Assembly: GCA_963921825.1 (NCBI GenBank)
Contig: OY997592.1
Location: 18,603,432-18,667,431, forward strand
Length of the DNA: 64,000 bases
Origin: Erodium maritimum
Taxonomy: Eukaryota; Streptophyta; Magnoliopsida; Geraniales; Geraniaceae
Direction: 5' to 3'
This document shows, one piece after another, positions 45,850 to 55,600 of the stretch. Position 1 is the first letter of the stretch. Every line of letters starts with the position of its first letter. A program made the position numbers and the translations under genes. Below the pieces are notes generated by a model, which worked only from the letters and a program-made list of their open reading frames with translations, searched no databases and was not told the origin of the DNA.

Positions 45850-46752
45850 GTGTTCACGAAATCTGTTGAAAAATCTAAGGTTTGTTCATCTGAATTACAC
45901 GAAATTTGTTGAAAGTTTCAGTTTATGGTTGAATTTCAGTCAAGGGTTTGTTTCTAACATGATAGGTTTATGGTAATGAATTTCAGATTTGAAGCTGAAA
46001 TAGATTTGATTAATGCCAAATATGAAACTGTAGTAATCTATTTGCAACAGGAGAATATGATTCGATATTCTAGAATAGTGTATTGTTATGGAGTGCAAGC
46101 TCCACTTCATACATCATTGTAAAAAAAAAATCTCGGGAGAAGGTTTTGTAGTTGTGGTAAATTCAGTGTAAGCATCTTCCTGAACAATAATGTTGATACA
46201 AATTTATGGTGTGAAAAATAAATTCACTTACAGTGTGACTATTATATATGTATGTGTTAGGATGGGAGGAAAAAATGTAATTTTTTTCGCTGGTATGATG
46301 AGCATGTTCCTGGTTTGGAAGCGGCTGAACTAAATGACAGAATTAAGGCCTGCACTGAGGAAAAGAACAACAATGCAATGACGAGGAAGAGTTCGAAATG
46401 TAGGCTAGTGGTCTTAGTTATTATAGTAGGGTTTTTGTTATCTTTATTTCTTAATTGGTAATGTACCGAGCAAGAAGGCCTACATGATTCTTCTCTGAAA
46501 TGTGTAATGTGGGTTTTTACTGTTTATGTAATATTATTGTGGCTTAATGTAACAAGACTTGAAATTATGTCGTTATGGTAATGTAATAGTTGTATGGGTT
46601 TGTAGTTGTATTTGTTGTGTTTTTTTATGTGTGGTTATAGATAACATGATAACTACTTCATTTTCACAAGCACAACAGTAGACATGACATGGTTGAAGCA
46701 ACAAAAATAAAGATAGGTTTGGTTCATGGTAAGGATAAGTGCTTAGCCGGAG

Positions 46753-47112
46753 TTACTCGTTGTCTTCTGGATCAGTGCCTTCAGCGTCTTCAGTATCTGG
46801 AGCAAAACCTGACTCTTCCCCGCTGCCTTCTTCATCGTCTTCCCCGGCGCACCCATGGTCTGAGCTATCCTCATTCTTAGCCGGAGTCTGTGGTGGTGGA
46901 GGCTCTATTTTGGCCTTGGGGAGGTCAGCTGGAGTTGGAGGTAGTTTATGAACTGGAGTTGCAGGTAGTGTATGCACCGGAGATTCGGTTGCTGGCGACG
47001 GGACACCACGAAATGGATCACGGGGTGGAGAGTCGGGAATGGTTGGGTGCTCATAATGTTCCCAAGTATCACTCCCACTAGAGGAAGAGTCATAGTCCCA
47101 ATGGTTGGACAT
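46753..47112 (-). CDS. Acidic Pro/Ser-rich hypothetical protein (119 aa), transposon cargo
   Basis: Likely start at 47,112 (MSNHWDYDSSSSGSD); an upstream in-frame Met at 47,271 would add a hydrophobic leader but is less likely. The chain has a Pro-rich middle (TPVHKLPPTPADLP) and an acidic tail (EDDEEGSGEES). No domain recognised; probably disordered. It lies on the minus strand inside the Mutator-like element, converging with the GRF zinc-finger gene. It may form one split gene with the next acidic ORF. Confidence 0.4.
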   Translation of the reverse strand: MSNHWDYDSSSSGSDTWEHYEHPTIPDSPPRDPFRGVPSPATESPVHTLPATPVHKLPPTPADLPKAKIEPPPPQTPAKNEDSSDHGCAGEDDEEGSGEESGFAPDTEDAEGTDPEDNE

Positions 47113-47271
47113 TGTTGGTGTGGGTGGTGTGTGCAATATTGGTTGTGAATGAAACATTACAAAGTTGGAGGGTAATTTATAGGATGAACATGCGGTAGTA
47201 AAATGCAAGGCTGGAAATGACTTTGTAGTAAAACACAATAAAAAAATCAGGTGTAAAAATTGAAGCTTCAT

Positions 47272-47718
47272 TCATAATTCATGGGTGGGAATAAGTTTTT
47301 TCACCACTTCCCCATGGAGTTCATATGTTTTGTCATTGTTATGGGCTGCAAATCCTGCCCTCCATTCTTCAGCCATTTCAGCCTCACAGTCCATGTCCTC
47401 CACATAATCCTCTTCCTCGCTATAATCCTCTTCATCTGAATTCTTTTCATCTGAATCCTCTTCTTCATCACTACTGTTCTGTTCATCATCATCAGAGTTG
47501 TCATCATCTTCAATAGAGCTATCTGCATTCTGACTTCGGTTCTCTTCATTCTCGTCTTCATCGTCTGCTAAATCATTTCCAATTTTCCTTTGAGGACCTA
47601 CATCATCAACCTCCTCATTGATCAAATCATAATCGATCATTTCCTCTTGAAACATTTCAGCTTCCCCAATGTCCTCAGCGTCTGAGGATTCATCTACTAG
47701 TCTCCGAATATGTTTCAA
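47272..47718 (-). CDS. Highly acidic hypothetical protein (148 aa), transposon cargo
   Basis: Starts MKHIRRLVDESSD and consists mostly of Asp/Glu/Ser/Asn runs, ending VVKKLIPTHEL. Ends one base before the longest form of the next ORF begins, so the two could be exons or a broken reading frame of one gene. The run of acidic residues is low complexity and no function is recognised. Inside the Mutator-like element. Confidence 0.4.
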   Translation of the reverse strand: MKHIRRLVDESSDAEDIGEAEMFQEEMIDYDLINEEVDDVGPQRKIGNDLADDEDENEENRSQNADSSIEDDDNSDDDEQNSSDEEEDSDEKNSDEEDYSEEEDYVEDMDCEAEMAEEWRAGFAAHNNDKTYELHGEVVKKLIPTHEL

Positions 47719-48862
47719 TTTCTAAGGCCTCACCATCTGCAGTATGCAATAAATATGTGTTATCATATTAACATATGAATCATCTGTACATGCTAAAAAA
47801 CAGAAGAAGAAAAAACCCTTATTTTGGGACTGAGGGAGTATTGCGTATTTACTACGAACACCTACCATTTCCAAGGTCTCAACAGAGGAAGACATGTGAT
47901 ACATAATATAATTATACAAACAAACCCAACACTGCCAAATGCCAGGATTAACCAAGTTGCATTTCTATGAATCCAGAATGAATATAAACCAAATAATTTC
48001 CACAATTAAAAACAAAACACAAATTATATCAGGCAGAGACTGAAATTAAATAGAATTTGCATGAACTTAAACACTAATTTTCACTGAAATTTGATCATTT
48101 ACCTCACTAGGTGTTTCATTTTCACACTACTAAACCTAACTATTGTTGCAACAAACACCAAGACAATAGTGCTGCTGCACCAAAACAAACACGTAATTAG
48201 CTTGGACAACACAAATGATTCATGAAGTGCGAGAGACAAGCGAAGATCAACACGCAGAAACTGTTTCATAGCATGAAAATCAAAGCAACAAAATTGACAT
48301 AAACGATGAACAACTATTAAGGATTGCAAGAACAAATCAATAAAAACATCAGTTCCCAGCAATTTTACGAACCCTAACCCCAAACCCGTTTACACTTCAA
48401 ACCCTAAAAACCCAAAAATGAAATCTGAATCATGATTTCGCTTCTCAGTTTTGAAATCTCACCCATTTTTTTGCTCAACTACAGATTTCTACTTGTAAAT
48501 GAAGAGAGATAAGAGGATTTACCTTAATCGATTTCTACTTCTTCGTTCCTCTTTCAGCTTCAAGCTTCTTTCACCAACGCCTTCTGCCGTAACTTTGTCC
48601 TTGCTCATCAACGCCTTCAGCTTCGTCGTTCTTCACCAACGCCTTCAGCTTCGTCGTTCTTCACCACCGAGTTGCTTCAGTTTAGGGTTTCGGAGTTGAA
48701 GAGAGAAGAGGGAGCTGAAGAGTGTCGAGTGATGAAGTGAGGTTCTAAATTGACGAGAGAAGAGGGAAGTGAGGTCAACGACATTGAGGGGGTATTTTCG
48801 ACTTTTTGGGTGCACCGTTAACGATTTCGTTAGTTTGGACGGTTGTTTATACCATCTGAGAG
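47719..48862 (-). other. Presumed 5' region of the minus-strand cargo gene
   Basis: Intron-like AT-rich sequence, with a 28 bp tandem repeat (AACGCCTTCAGCTTCGTCGT type, two units near 48,609-48,664) in a CT-rich stretch. It ends in the inner part of the Mutator-like right inverted repeat (about 48,800-48,862). No firm ORF. Confidence 0.35.
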
Positions 48863-49228
48863 GGGTTATTTACGATTTGGTACCCAAAAGTTTCTCCACA
48901 AACGATATGGTACCCATATGTTTCAAATGACCAATTTGGTACCCAAATGATTTGTCCACAGACGTTTTGAGCAGATGGGGTTAAGAAACTAACATAATTA
49001 TGTTAAAAGACCATTTTTGCCCTTTTTCAATTTAGTTGACTTTTGACAAACATAAAAAGACTGTTTTGCCCTTTGTTATTTAGTTGACTTTAAATATATT
49101 TATAATTACTTTTTAAATAATTTATAATAATATCATTATTTTTTTCAAATAATTTATAATTTTATTTAATTATTTTTTATTTTTAAATAAATTTAATTAT
49201 TTTATATTATTTTAATAAGGTTTTTTAA

Positions 49229-49266
<38 letters not shown>

Positions 49267-50480
49267 AATTCATTTTTAACTATTTAATTTATTTATTATT
49301 TTAAAATTAATTTTACAACTTTTTTTGTTTATTTAATTTTTGTTAAATATTTAGTTTTCTAATTTCCTTAATAAAAATATATTTAAATTTTAAGTTTTTG
49401 TTAATTTGATAACATTTCATAATAAAAATATTCTTTTTATAATTATCTTTTATTTTCATAATTATTTTAAAATTTAAATAGTTTTCATTAATTAAAATAT
49501 AAATTCAGTAGATATATTTTGTTTTTTTTTTCAATTTTCATAATAATTCTAATTTTGAAAATTGTTTTTTTTTTCTGCACTGTTCGCCTTCTTCTTCCCC
49601 GAGCACAAATCTCTCCGACGAGGGCTCTCATCCCAAATCCGTTCAAAATTTGTTCAACCAAATTCGTGAATCCCAAACCAGAAACGCCCAAACCAAAAAC
49701 CCCCAAAACATATCATAATTGAAACCCCTAACATAACAAATCAGATTTGAATAACAGAGAGCCACAACCTAAACCCAAACCTAGAAACGTAGAAACCAAA
49801 CCCAGACCTGGCATAACTTCAAACCCATGGACAATCACCAATTGGCTTCGTGTTGCAGATATGGGCTCTTCTTCGTCATGCAAATCGGAGCCGAACTCTT
49901 CGTACCGAAGCCGAGTTCCTCGCACCGGAGCCGAGTTCCTCGCACTGGAGCCGATTTCCTTGCACCAGCGTCGAGTTCCTCACATCGGCGTCGAGAGATG
50001 AAGGTCGGAGGTGAGGTCAAGAAGGACGAAGAAGATGAGAGATGAAGGTCGGAGGCGAGGTCGAGAAGGACGAAGAAGATGAGAGATGAAGGTCGGAGGC
50101 GAGGTCGGTGCGCGAGAGAGAGATTGGATCGAGAGAGGGGTAGATGAATAGGTTAGGTATATGTTTGTATTATTTTAATTCAGTTAATTAAGTATTCAAA
50201 AAAATATATTTGTTTTTATTTTTTTATTTATAACTAAGGGTATAATGGTAATTTTGTCTATCAAATTTATAAGCTTAAAATAAGAAAGGATAAAATCGTC
50301 ATTTCACACCCCACTTAACTGCACATGACTAACTTATAGGAATATTCCGTTAGTTTTCTAACGGAATATGCCACTTCCGTCTGTGGACAAATCATTTGGG
50401 TACCGAATTGGTCATTTGAAACATATGGGTACCATATCGTTCGTGGACGAATCATTTGGGTACCAAATCGTAAATAACCC
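48863..50480. mobile_element. MITE with ~115 bp TIRs inserted in the Mutator-like right TIR
   Basis: Left GGGTTATTTACGATTTGGTA (48,863); the right end is its reverse complement (to 50,480). The inverted repeats run through GATATGGTACCCATATG and CAAATGATTTGTCCACAGACG. Flanking 9-mers ATCTGAGAG (48,854-48,862) and TTCTGAGAA (50,481-50,489) match at 7 of 9 and lie at the homologous point of the Mutator TIR. The interior is AT-rich, with a GC-richer stretch (49,580-50,140) holding ~21 bp and ~44 bp tandem repeats that may be a captured gene fragment. ORFs in the stretch look low-complexity. Confidence 0.75.
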
Positions 50481-50587
50481 TTCTGAGAAATTCCAAACCT
50501 ATCATGTTAGGAGTTGCAACCAAACATTGGTCAGGGTTAGGATGTGATAATGAAACGTTCATAAAGGTTAGGAACCAGCGTTTTCCC

Positions 50588-50596
50588 TATCTTAAA
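50588..50596. repeat. Mutator-like element TSD, right copy
   Basis: TATCTTAAA, identical to 43,396-43,404. Confidence 0.8.
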
Positions 50597-51190
50597 TTGG
50601 TATGTGTCGTCGTACAATCCGCCAAGTAAAGTGATTTCCTGTTGCCTTTAACATAATTAGAGAAACTTTTGTCCATAGTTGTTCATAAAACAAATAAATA
50701 AAATTAGATACAAGACATTCCAAATGACTCATTTTGAGATAACAATGTAGCTCTTCCGGAGCCCTATATTATATTTGTAGCACCCCTAATGGTGTTCACG
50801 TTTGCTTCGATGTTGTAGCACTATCAACAATACACTCATATTTATCATTTCTGTAATTAGATAGATCACTTATGAGATCCATATCCTTTAATATGAGAAA
50901 AGTAATGTATTAGTTTACATACTACAAAAGAATATAACATAAATATTAATACAAATCATCCAAAGATTGAATCATATGCATGATATGTAAGAACTTAACA
51001 TGTGATCATACAAACACGGTATAATCACGTAAAAGCGGAATTATGATCACTTACCTCCAGCCATTGCTTTCCTTGGAGAAGAAGCTTTGAAGAACAAAAG
51101 TATTTGATCTTCCAAGTCCTCCCACTCTTTTATTTCTCTCTCAAAGATGGTGTATGAGTAACGTAATGAGAAGTCTGAGTATATGTAGAC
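50597..51190 (-). other. Region left of the copia LTR core
   Basis: AT-rich. Includes a GCTCTTCCGGAGCC copy near 50,742. It probably contains the outer end of the copia 3' LTR, but I cannot place that end. The short ORF rich in Tyr-Ile (51,047-51,286) is a TA-repeat artefact. Confidence 0.3.
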
Positions 51191-51198
51191 TTGGGGAC

Positions 51199-51201
51199 CA
51201 A

Positions 51202-51257
<56 letters not shown>
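51199..51257. repeat. TA microsatellite, left of MITE
   Basis: About 59 bp of uninterrupted TA; a matching run follows the MITE at 52,159-52,210. Confidence 0.8.
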
Positions 51258-51258
<1 letters not shown>

Positions 51259-51260
<2 letters not shown>

Positions 51261-52155
51261 ATAACATTCAGGTAAGACTTGGCCAATTTTGTACGAAATA
51301 CGACTCAATCCCAGCCTTTGGAATCGCATGACCTTTTTTTCTCTTTTTTTTTCACCAAGTTTCTTATTTTGATCTTTCCCGCTTCGTTATAACTCCGATT
51401 TAATTTTTTCTTGCGCCAAAAACTTTCTTTTTTCAAGATCTATCTACCAAGTAGCATATTGAATATGTTTTGAAGCAAAAAAGAACATGTACAAGCAAAA
51501 ACAAAAATTGTTAATCGTGCACTAATGTATGTTTTTGCAACTTCATTTGTATGAATAAGTCAATCTTAATGTATGTTTTGTATGTATGTTTTTACAAATG
51601 CATGTTTTTTAATTTTCAGTTATATATGTACGCTGAACTTAATGTATGTTTATACAATTTTAAATGTATGTTCTTGGCATTTTCATTTGTATGTGTAAGC
51701 CAACCTATTGATGTTGTTTCAGTTGTATGTATACACTAAACTTAATGTATGTTCTTACTATTTTCATTTGTATGTGTATGTATGTTTTGTACGTGTAAGC
51801 TAATACATTAAGATTAGCTAAAACATACATTAAGATTAGTTTATTCATACAAATGTAGTTGCAAGAACATACAATAGTACACGGTTAACGATTTGTGTTT
51901 TTGCTTGTACATGTTTTTTTTTTGCTTCAAAACATATTCAATATGGTACTTGATAGATAGATCTTGAAAAAAGAAAGTTTTTGGCGCAAGAAAAAATTAA
52001 ATCGGAGTTGAAACGAAGCGGGAAAGATCAAAATAAGAAACTTGGTGAAAAAAAAATAGGCCATGCGAAAATCGCAGCCCTTGGGCAATTTGCGATTCCA
52101 AAGTTGGGATTAAGTCGTATTTCGTATTTAAAAATTGGATCGTACCTGAAAGCTC

Positions 52156-52158
<3 letters not shown>
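51259..52158. mobile_element. Foldback MITE in a TA microsatellite
   Basis: Inverted repeats of about 260 bp: left GGATAACATTCAGGTA..., right reversed GGGGAGCTTTCAGGTA.... Shared blocks include TACGAAATACGACT and CTTGCGCCAAAAACTTTC. The interior has AATGTATGTTTT-type repeats. Flanked on both sides by (TA)n. The inner arm blocks (AACTCCGATTT, CTTGCGCCAA, TTTTGAAGCA) are shared with the foldback at 734-2,578. Confidence 0.7.

Positions 52159-52210
<52 letters not shown>
52159..52210. repeat. TA microsatellite, right of MITE
   Basis: About 52 bp of uninterrupted TA directly after the MITE's right end. Confidence 0.8.
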
Positions 52211-52211
<1 letters not shown>

Positions 52212-52660
52212 CTTCTCCATCAAAAGTTACAAATGAAAAGACACCAATATAATTGCACATATTGGCAATTGGATCAACCAAATATTGATCATAACCTCAT
52301 GATATCAATTTAGAGAATTAATCCAACATTCTCCCACTTGATCAATATTAATGTCCAATGCCCAACTATAAGAAACCAAATGCATGAATCGTGGCGGTAT
52401 GTCCTTTTAATATAAACAAGTAGTACCTTCCATGTATCACAATGCATATGCTTCTCATACTTTATGAATAAACCCAATGTTCATTCTTGGTCCAAACTTA
52501 ATCGATGATTTCATGATTAACCAACTTAATCATATACCAAATGTGTACACATTTATAAATAATAATCATCTTTTCAACAAGAGTTTCAAAAGACAAACAT
52601 CGTTCCAATAACGAAGAGTTTACATCTGGAAACCAAGTCTCATACTCTTAACATGATCCT

Positions 52661-55600
52661 CTAGTTTTCCTGGTGGCTAGCCTTTTTTTTCTGAGGATCC
52701 GCTATCATTAAGCATATATTGATATGCTTAACGATAACCGTTTTGTCTTTTACGTGTTCTCTTAAGGATAAATACTTTATGTCGATATGCTCGTTTCGAC
52801 TTCCACTTTTGTGGTTCTTAGTCATGAACACAATAGCTGAATTATCGCAATACAGCTTCAGGGGCCTGCTAATAGAATCCATGATTCTAAGCTTGAAAAT
52901 GAAACTCTTAATCCATACACCGTGAGAAGTAGTCTCGAAACAAGACACGAACTCGGCTTCCATGGTAGAAGTAGCAGTCAAGGACTGTTACCCACTTCTC
53001 CACGACCCAACTCCATTGGCCAACATAAAAATGTATCCAGAAGTTGATTTCAATGAATCAACATAGCCAGCAAAGTCGGAATCAGAATAACCGATCACTT
53101 CCAGATTGTTCGTTCGTCTATATACTAGCATGTAATCTCGAGCCCTCTTAAGGTAACATGATACCTTCTTTGCAGCTTACCAGTGCTTAATGCCTGGATT
53201 ACTTTGATATCTCCCTAGCATACCCATAATGAATGTAATATCAGGTCTTGTGCAGACTTGTGCATACATCAGGTGTCACGCCCCAATTTCAATAAACCGA
53301 ACTCGGGACACGAACATTTAAAATAATAAAACATTTGGAAACCTTTTACATAAATCACTTTAAAATCTCCATTTGGTTAATCAAAATAATATTTACAACT
53401 CAAAAATAAGTCTCAACAAGTGGACAAAAGAACAAGGTATCCGTCACTAGACTCAAAAGTAAAACCCAGAATCCCGCTCCTAGCTCTTCAAGCTTCAGAA
53501 GCTCACCTAGTCCAACATGCGACCGGTACCTGTAGGAAAAGCAGCTAGGGGTGAGCGTTCGCTCACCACCACGGATAACAGACTGACTACGGCATAATTA
53601 GCAGACAATGTCGGTAACACCAACAACAACTCAACACCGGGAAACACTATCCCCAACCAAAGTACTCCGACTGAACGCACGCCCACTGTTACCTTCCTTG
53701 ACCAACTCAACACTCTGACACGTAAAGTAGACCCGACACAACGATCACGACCCCTTCCAAGGACTCAAAAGACCACCACGCAAACCCAAGATCACAAAGG
53801 ATCGCACACCAAACAGGATCACAAAGGATCGCATACCAGCTGCCATCTGCTCAGTGCCAAGAACGCTCGCAACCTCCCGAGACTCTAACTCGGTCAGGCC
53901 AGCCAAAGAACACTCGCAACCTCCCGAGACTCTAACTCGGTCAGGCCAACCGAAGAACGCTCGCAACCTCCCGAGACTCTAACTCGGTCAGGCCAGCCGA
54001 AGAATGCTCGCAACTTACCGAGACTCTAACTCGTAAGCCAACCAAAGAATGCTCACAAACCCAAACCACACACGCGCGGCCAGGACCCCTTTATTGACGG
54101 GCGGGCCCCTTACCCCGTCTGAACATGCAGACGCGTGTGATCATGGACCCCCGTTTCATGAAGCGGGCCCCCAACCTCAAGTAACCACAATCACAATCAC
54201 AATCACAAGCAAGTTCAACAACCAGTAACAACGCATGTTCAACACTCACAGGCACTCATGGCCACCCAAGACACCAACAGTAAAACACGGACTCAACAGC
54301 CCCACATGCACTCACGGCCTCCCAAGATACACCAACAGTAAAACACGGACTCAACAGCCCCACAGGCACTCACGGCCTCCCAAGATACACCAACAGTAAA
54401 ACACGGACTCAACAACCCCACGGGCACTCACGGCCACTCAAACCACCAACAGTAATTTACGGGCTCAACAACCCCACAGGCACTCACGGCCTCTCAAAAC
54501 TACCAACAGTCACTCACGGGCTCAACAACCCCACATGCACTCACGACCTCCCAAGACACACAAATAGTAACTCACGGGCTCAACAACCCTACAGGCACTC
54601 ACGGCCTCCCAAGACACACCGCCAATAAAGACACGGGTTCAACAACCCCACGGGCACTCATGGCCACCCAAAGCACCAAAGGTAAAGACACGAGTTCAAC
54701 AACCTCACGGGCACTCATGGCCACCCAAAACACCAAAGGTAAAGACACGGGTTCAACAACCCCACGGGCACTCATGGCCACCCAAAACTCAACAATAATA
54801 CACGTGCCCTCAAGGCCACCAAAGACACAAAATACACAATCAACCTCCGGCATAACCAATGCCTCCAACAGTCCTAATATCAACAGTTTCACAATCAACC
54901 TCCGGGCATGGTCATATGCCTCCAGTACTCATAATCTCGATAAGTTCGCAATCAACCTCCGGGCATGGTCATATGCCTCCAGTAATTCTAATAACGCTAA
55001 GTTCTCTGCTCCTACGACACTACTAAGTGTCACATGCATTTCCAATATTCGCTACATTCCTGTATCATGCCTTTCTAATATTCGATAACTTACTTAACCC
55101 ACGACACCCCGGTGTCACATGCAATTATACTGTTAACTTTCCCTAGTCAGGGCCGAGATCCGACCACTTTTCCCTACTTCGTGCGTGTTCTCCCAAAAGC
55201 CAACCAACGAGCTCCGGTGATGATCTTAGTCACTCACCCAGCTTTCCCTTGCCTCGGTCCGTGGCACGATCTAAAAGAACACAATTTAAAGGCACTTAAC
55301 AACTCGCAGGAATAAACTGAAAATCATTAAACTTGATGCCCAAACTTAACCCCGACAATGTCGATCACTCCCAAACTCCCCAAATACTCGACATTGTCAA
55401 TAAGGGACCCGTAAAGGCCCGATTCGCCCGACATGGCGAATCTGCCCGGGTTTTGTAAATGCCCTTCCGGGGCTCCAAAAATTCCCGTTTTCGTTTCTAC
55501 GGTCTTAGAATAATTCAAGGGTCCCAATGTACTTGACGGAATCGAATTCCGACTTCCGAGTAAATTAATTACCGTTTCAAGTTTCTAAAACCCGTTAATT

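Larger units (their letters stand above)
43728..46461 (+). pseudogene. GRF-type zinc-finger protein gene, broken
   Basis: Exon 1 (43,728-43,755) encodes MVNDEGRSS and ends at a CAG|GTACG donor. A later exon (about 46,084-46,167) encodes CYGVQAPLHTS, then a stop (TAA), then KKNLGRRFCSCGKFS before a GTAAGC donor. The last exon (46,261-46,461) encodes DGRKKCNFFRWYDEHVPG, a short polar stretch and a C-terminal membrane segment VVLVIIVGFLLSLFL. The spaced Cys residues, GRRF and CNFFRWYDE are typical of small plant GRF-zinc-finger proteins with a tail anchor. The in-frame stop (with Leu where Trp is usual) and the LINE-like insertion in intron 1 make it a pseudogene. Carried within the Mutator-like element. 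Confidence 0.65.
43405..50587. mobile_element. Mutator-like element, ~7.2 kb, with 9 bp TSD
   Basis: Left end GAGAAAACACTGGTTCC (43,405); right end, reversed, GGGAAAACGCTGGTTCC (50,587). The inverted repeats run about 150 bp, the right one interrupted by a MITE (48,863-50,480). A 9 bp TSD TATCTTAAA lies at 43,396-43,404 and 50,588-50,596; 9 bp is the Mutator-superfamily hallmark. Cargo: a GRF zinc-finger pseudogene on plus and acidic ORFs on minus, converging. No MULE transposase is recognised, so this copy is probably non-autonomous. A LINE-like insertion (43,847-45,834) splits the plus-strand gene. Confidence 0.8.
50940..52328 (-). mobile_element. Ty1/copia 3' LTR (outer end uncertain), interrupted by a foldback MITE
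   Basis: On the minus strand, a purine tract AAGTGGGAGAA is directly followed by TGTTGGATTAATTC, a common copia PPT/LTR junction; the LTR edge is 52,328. The leader-like part near 51,060-51,190 has the style of other plant copia LTRs. The far end was not located because the 5' LTR lies outside the window. A MITE in a TA repeat splits it. Confidence 0.55.

Noticed and set aside
51047-51286. ORFs with Tyr-Ile runs (also 51,997-52,281)
   Set aside because: Translation of TA microsatellites.
53507-53713. Short ORFs in the minus solo LTR (also 54,660-55,088, 55,702-55,956, 56,018-56,356)
   Set aside because: Inside non-coding LTR sequence; counterparts in the other LTRs are not conserved as proteins.
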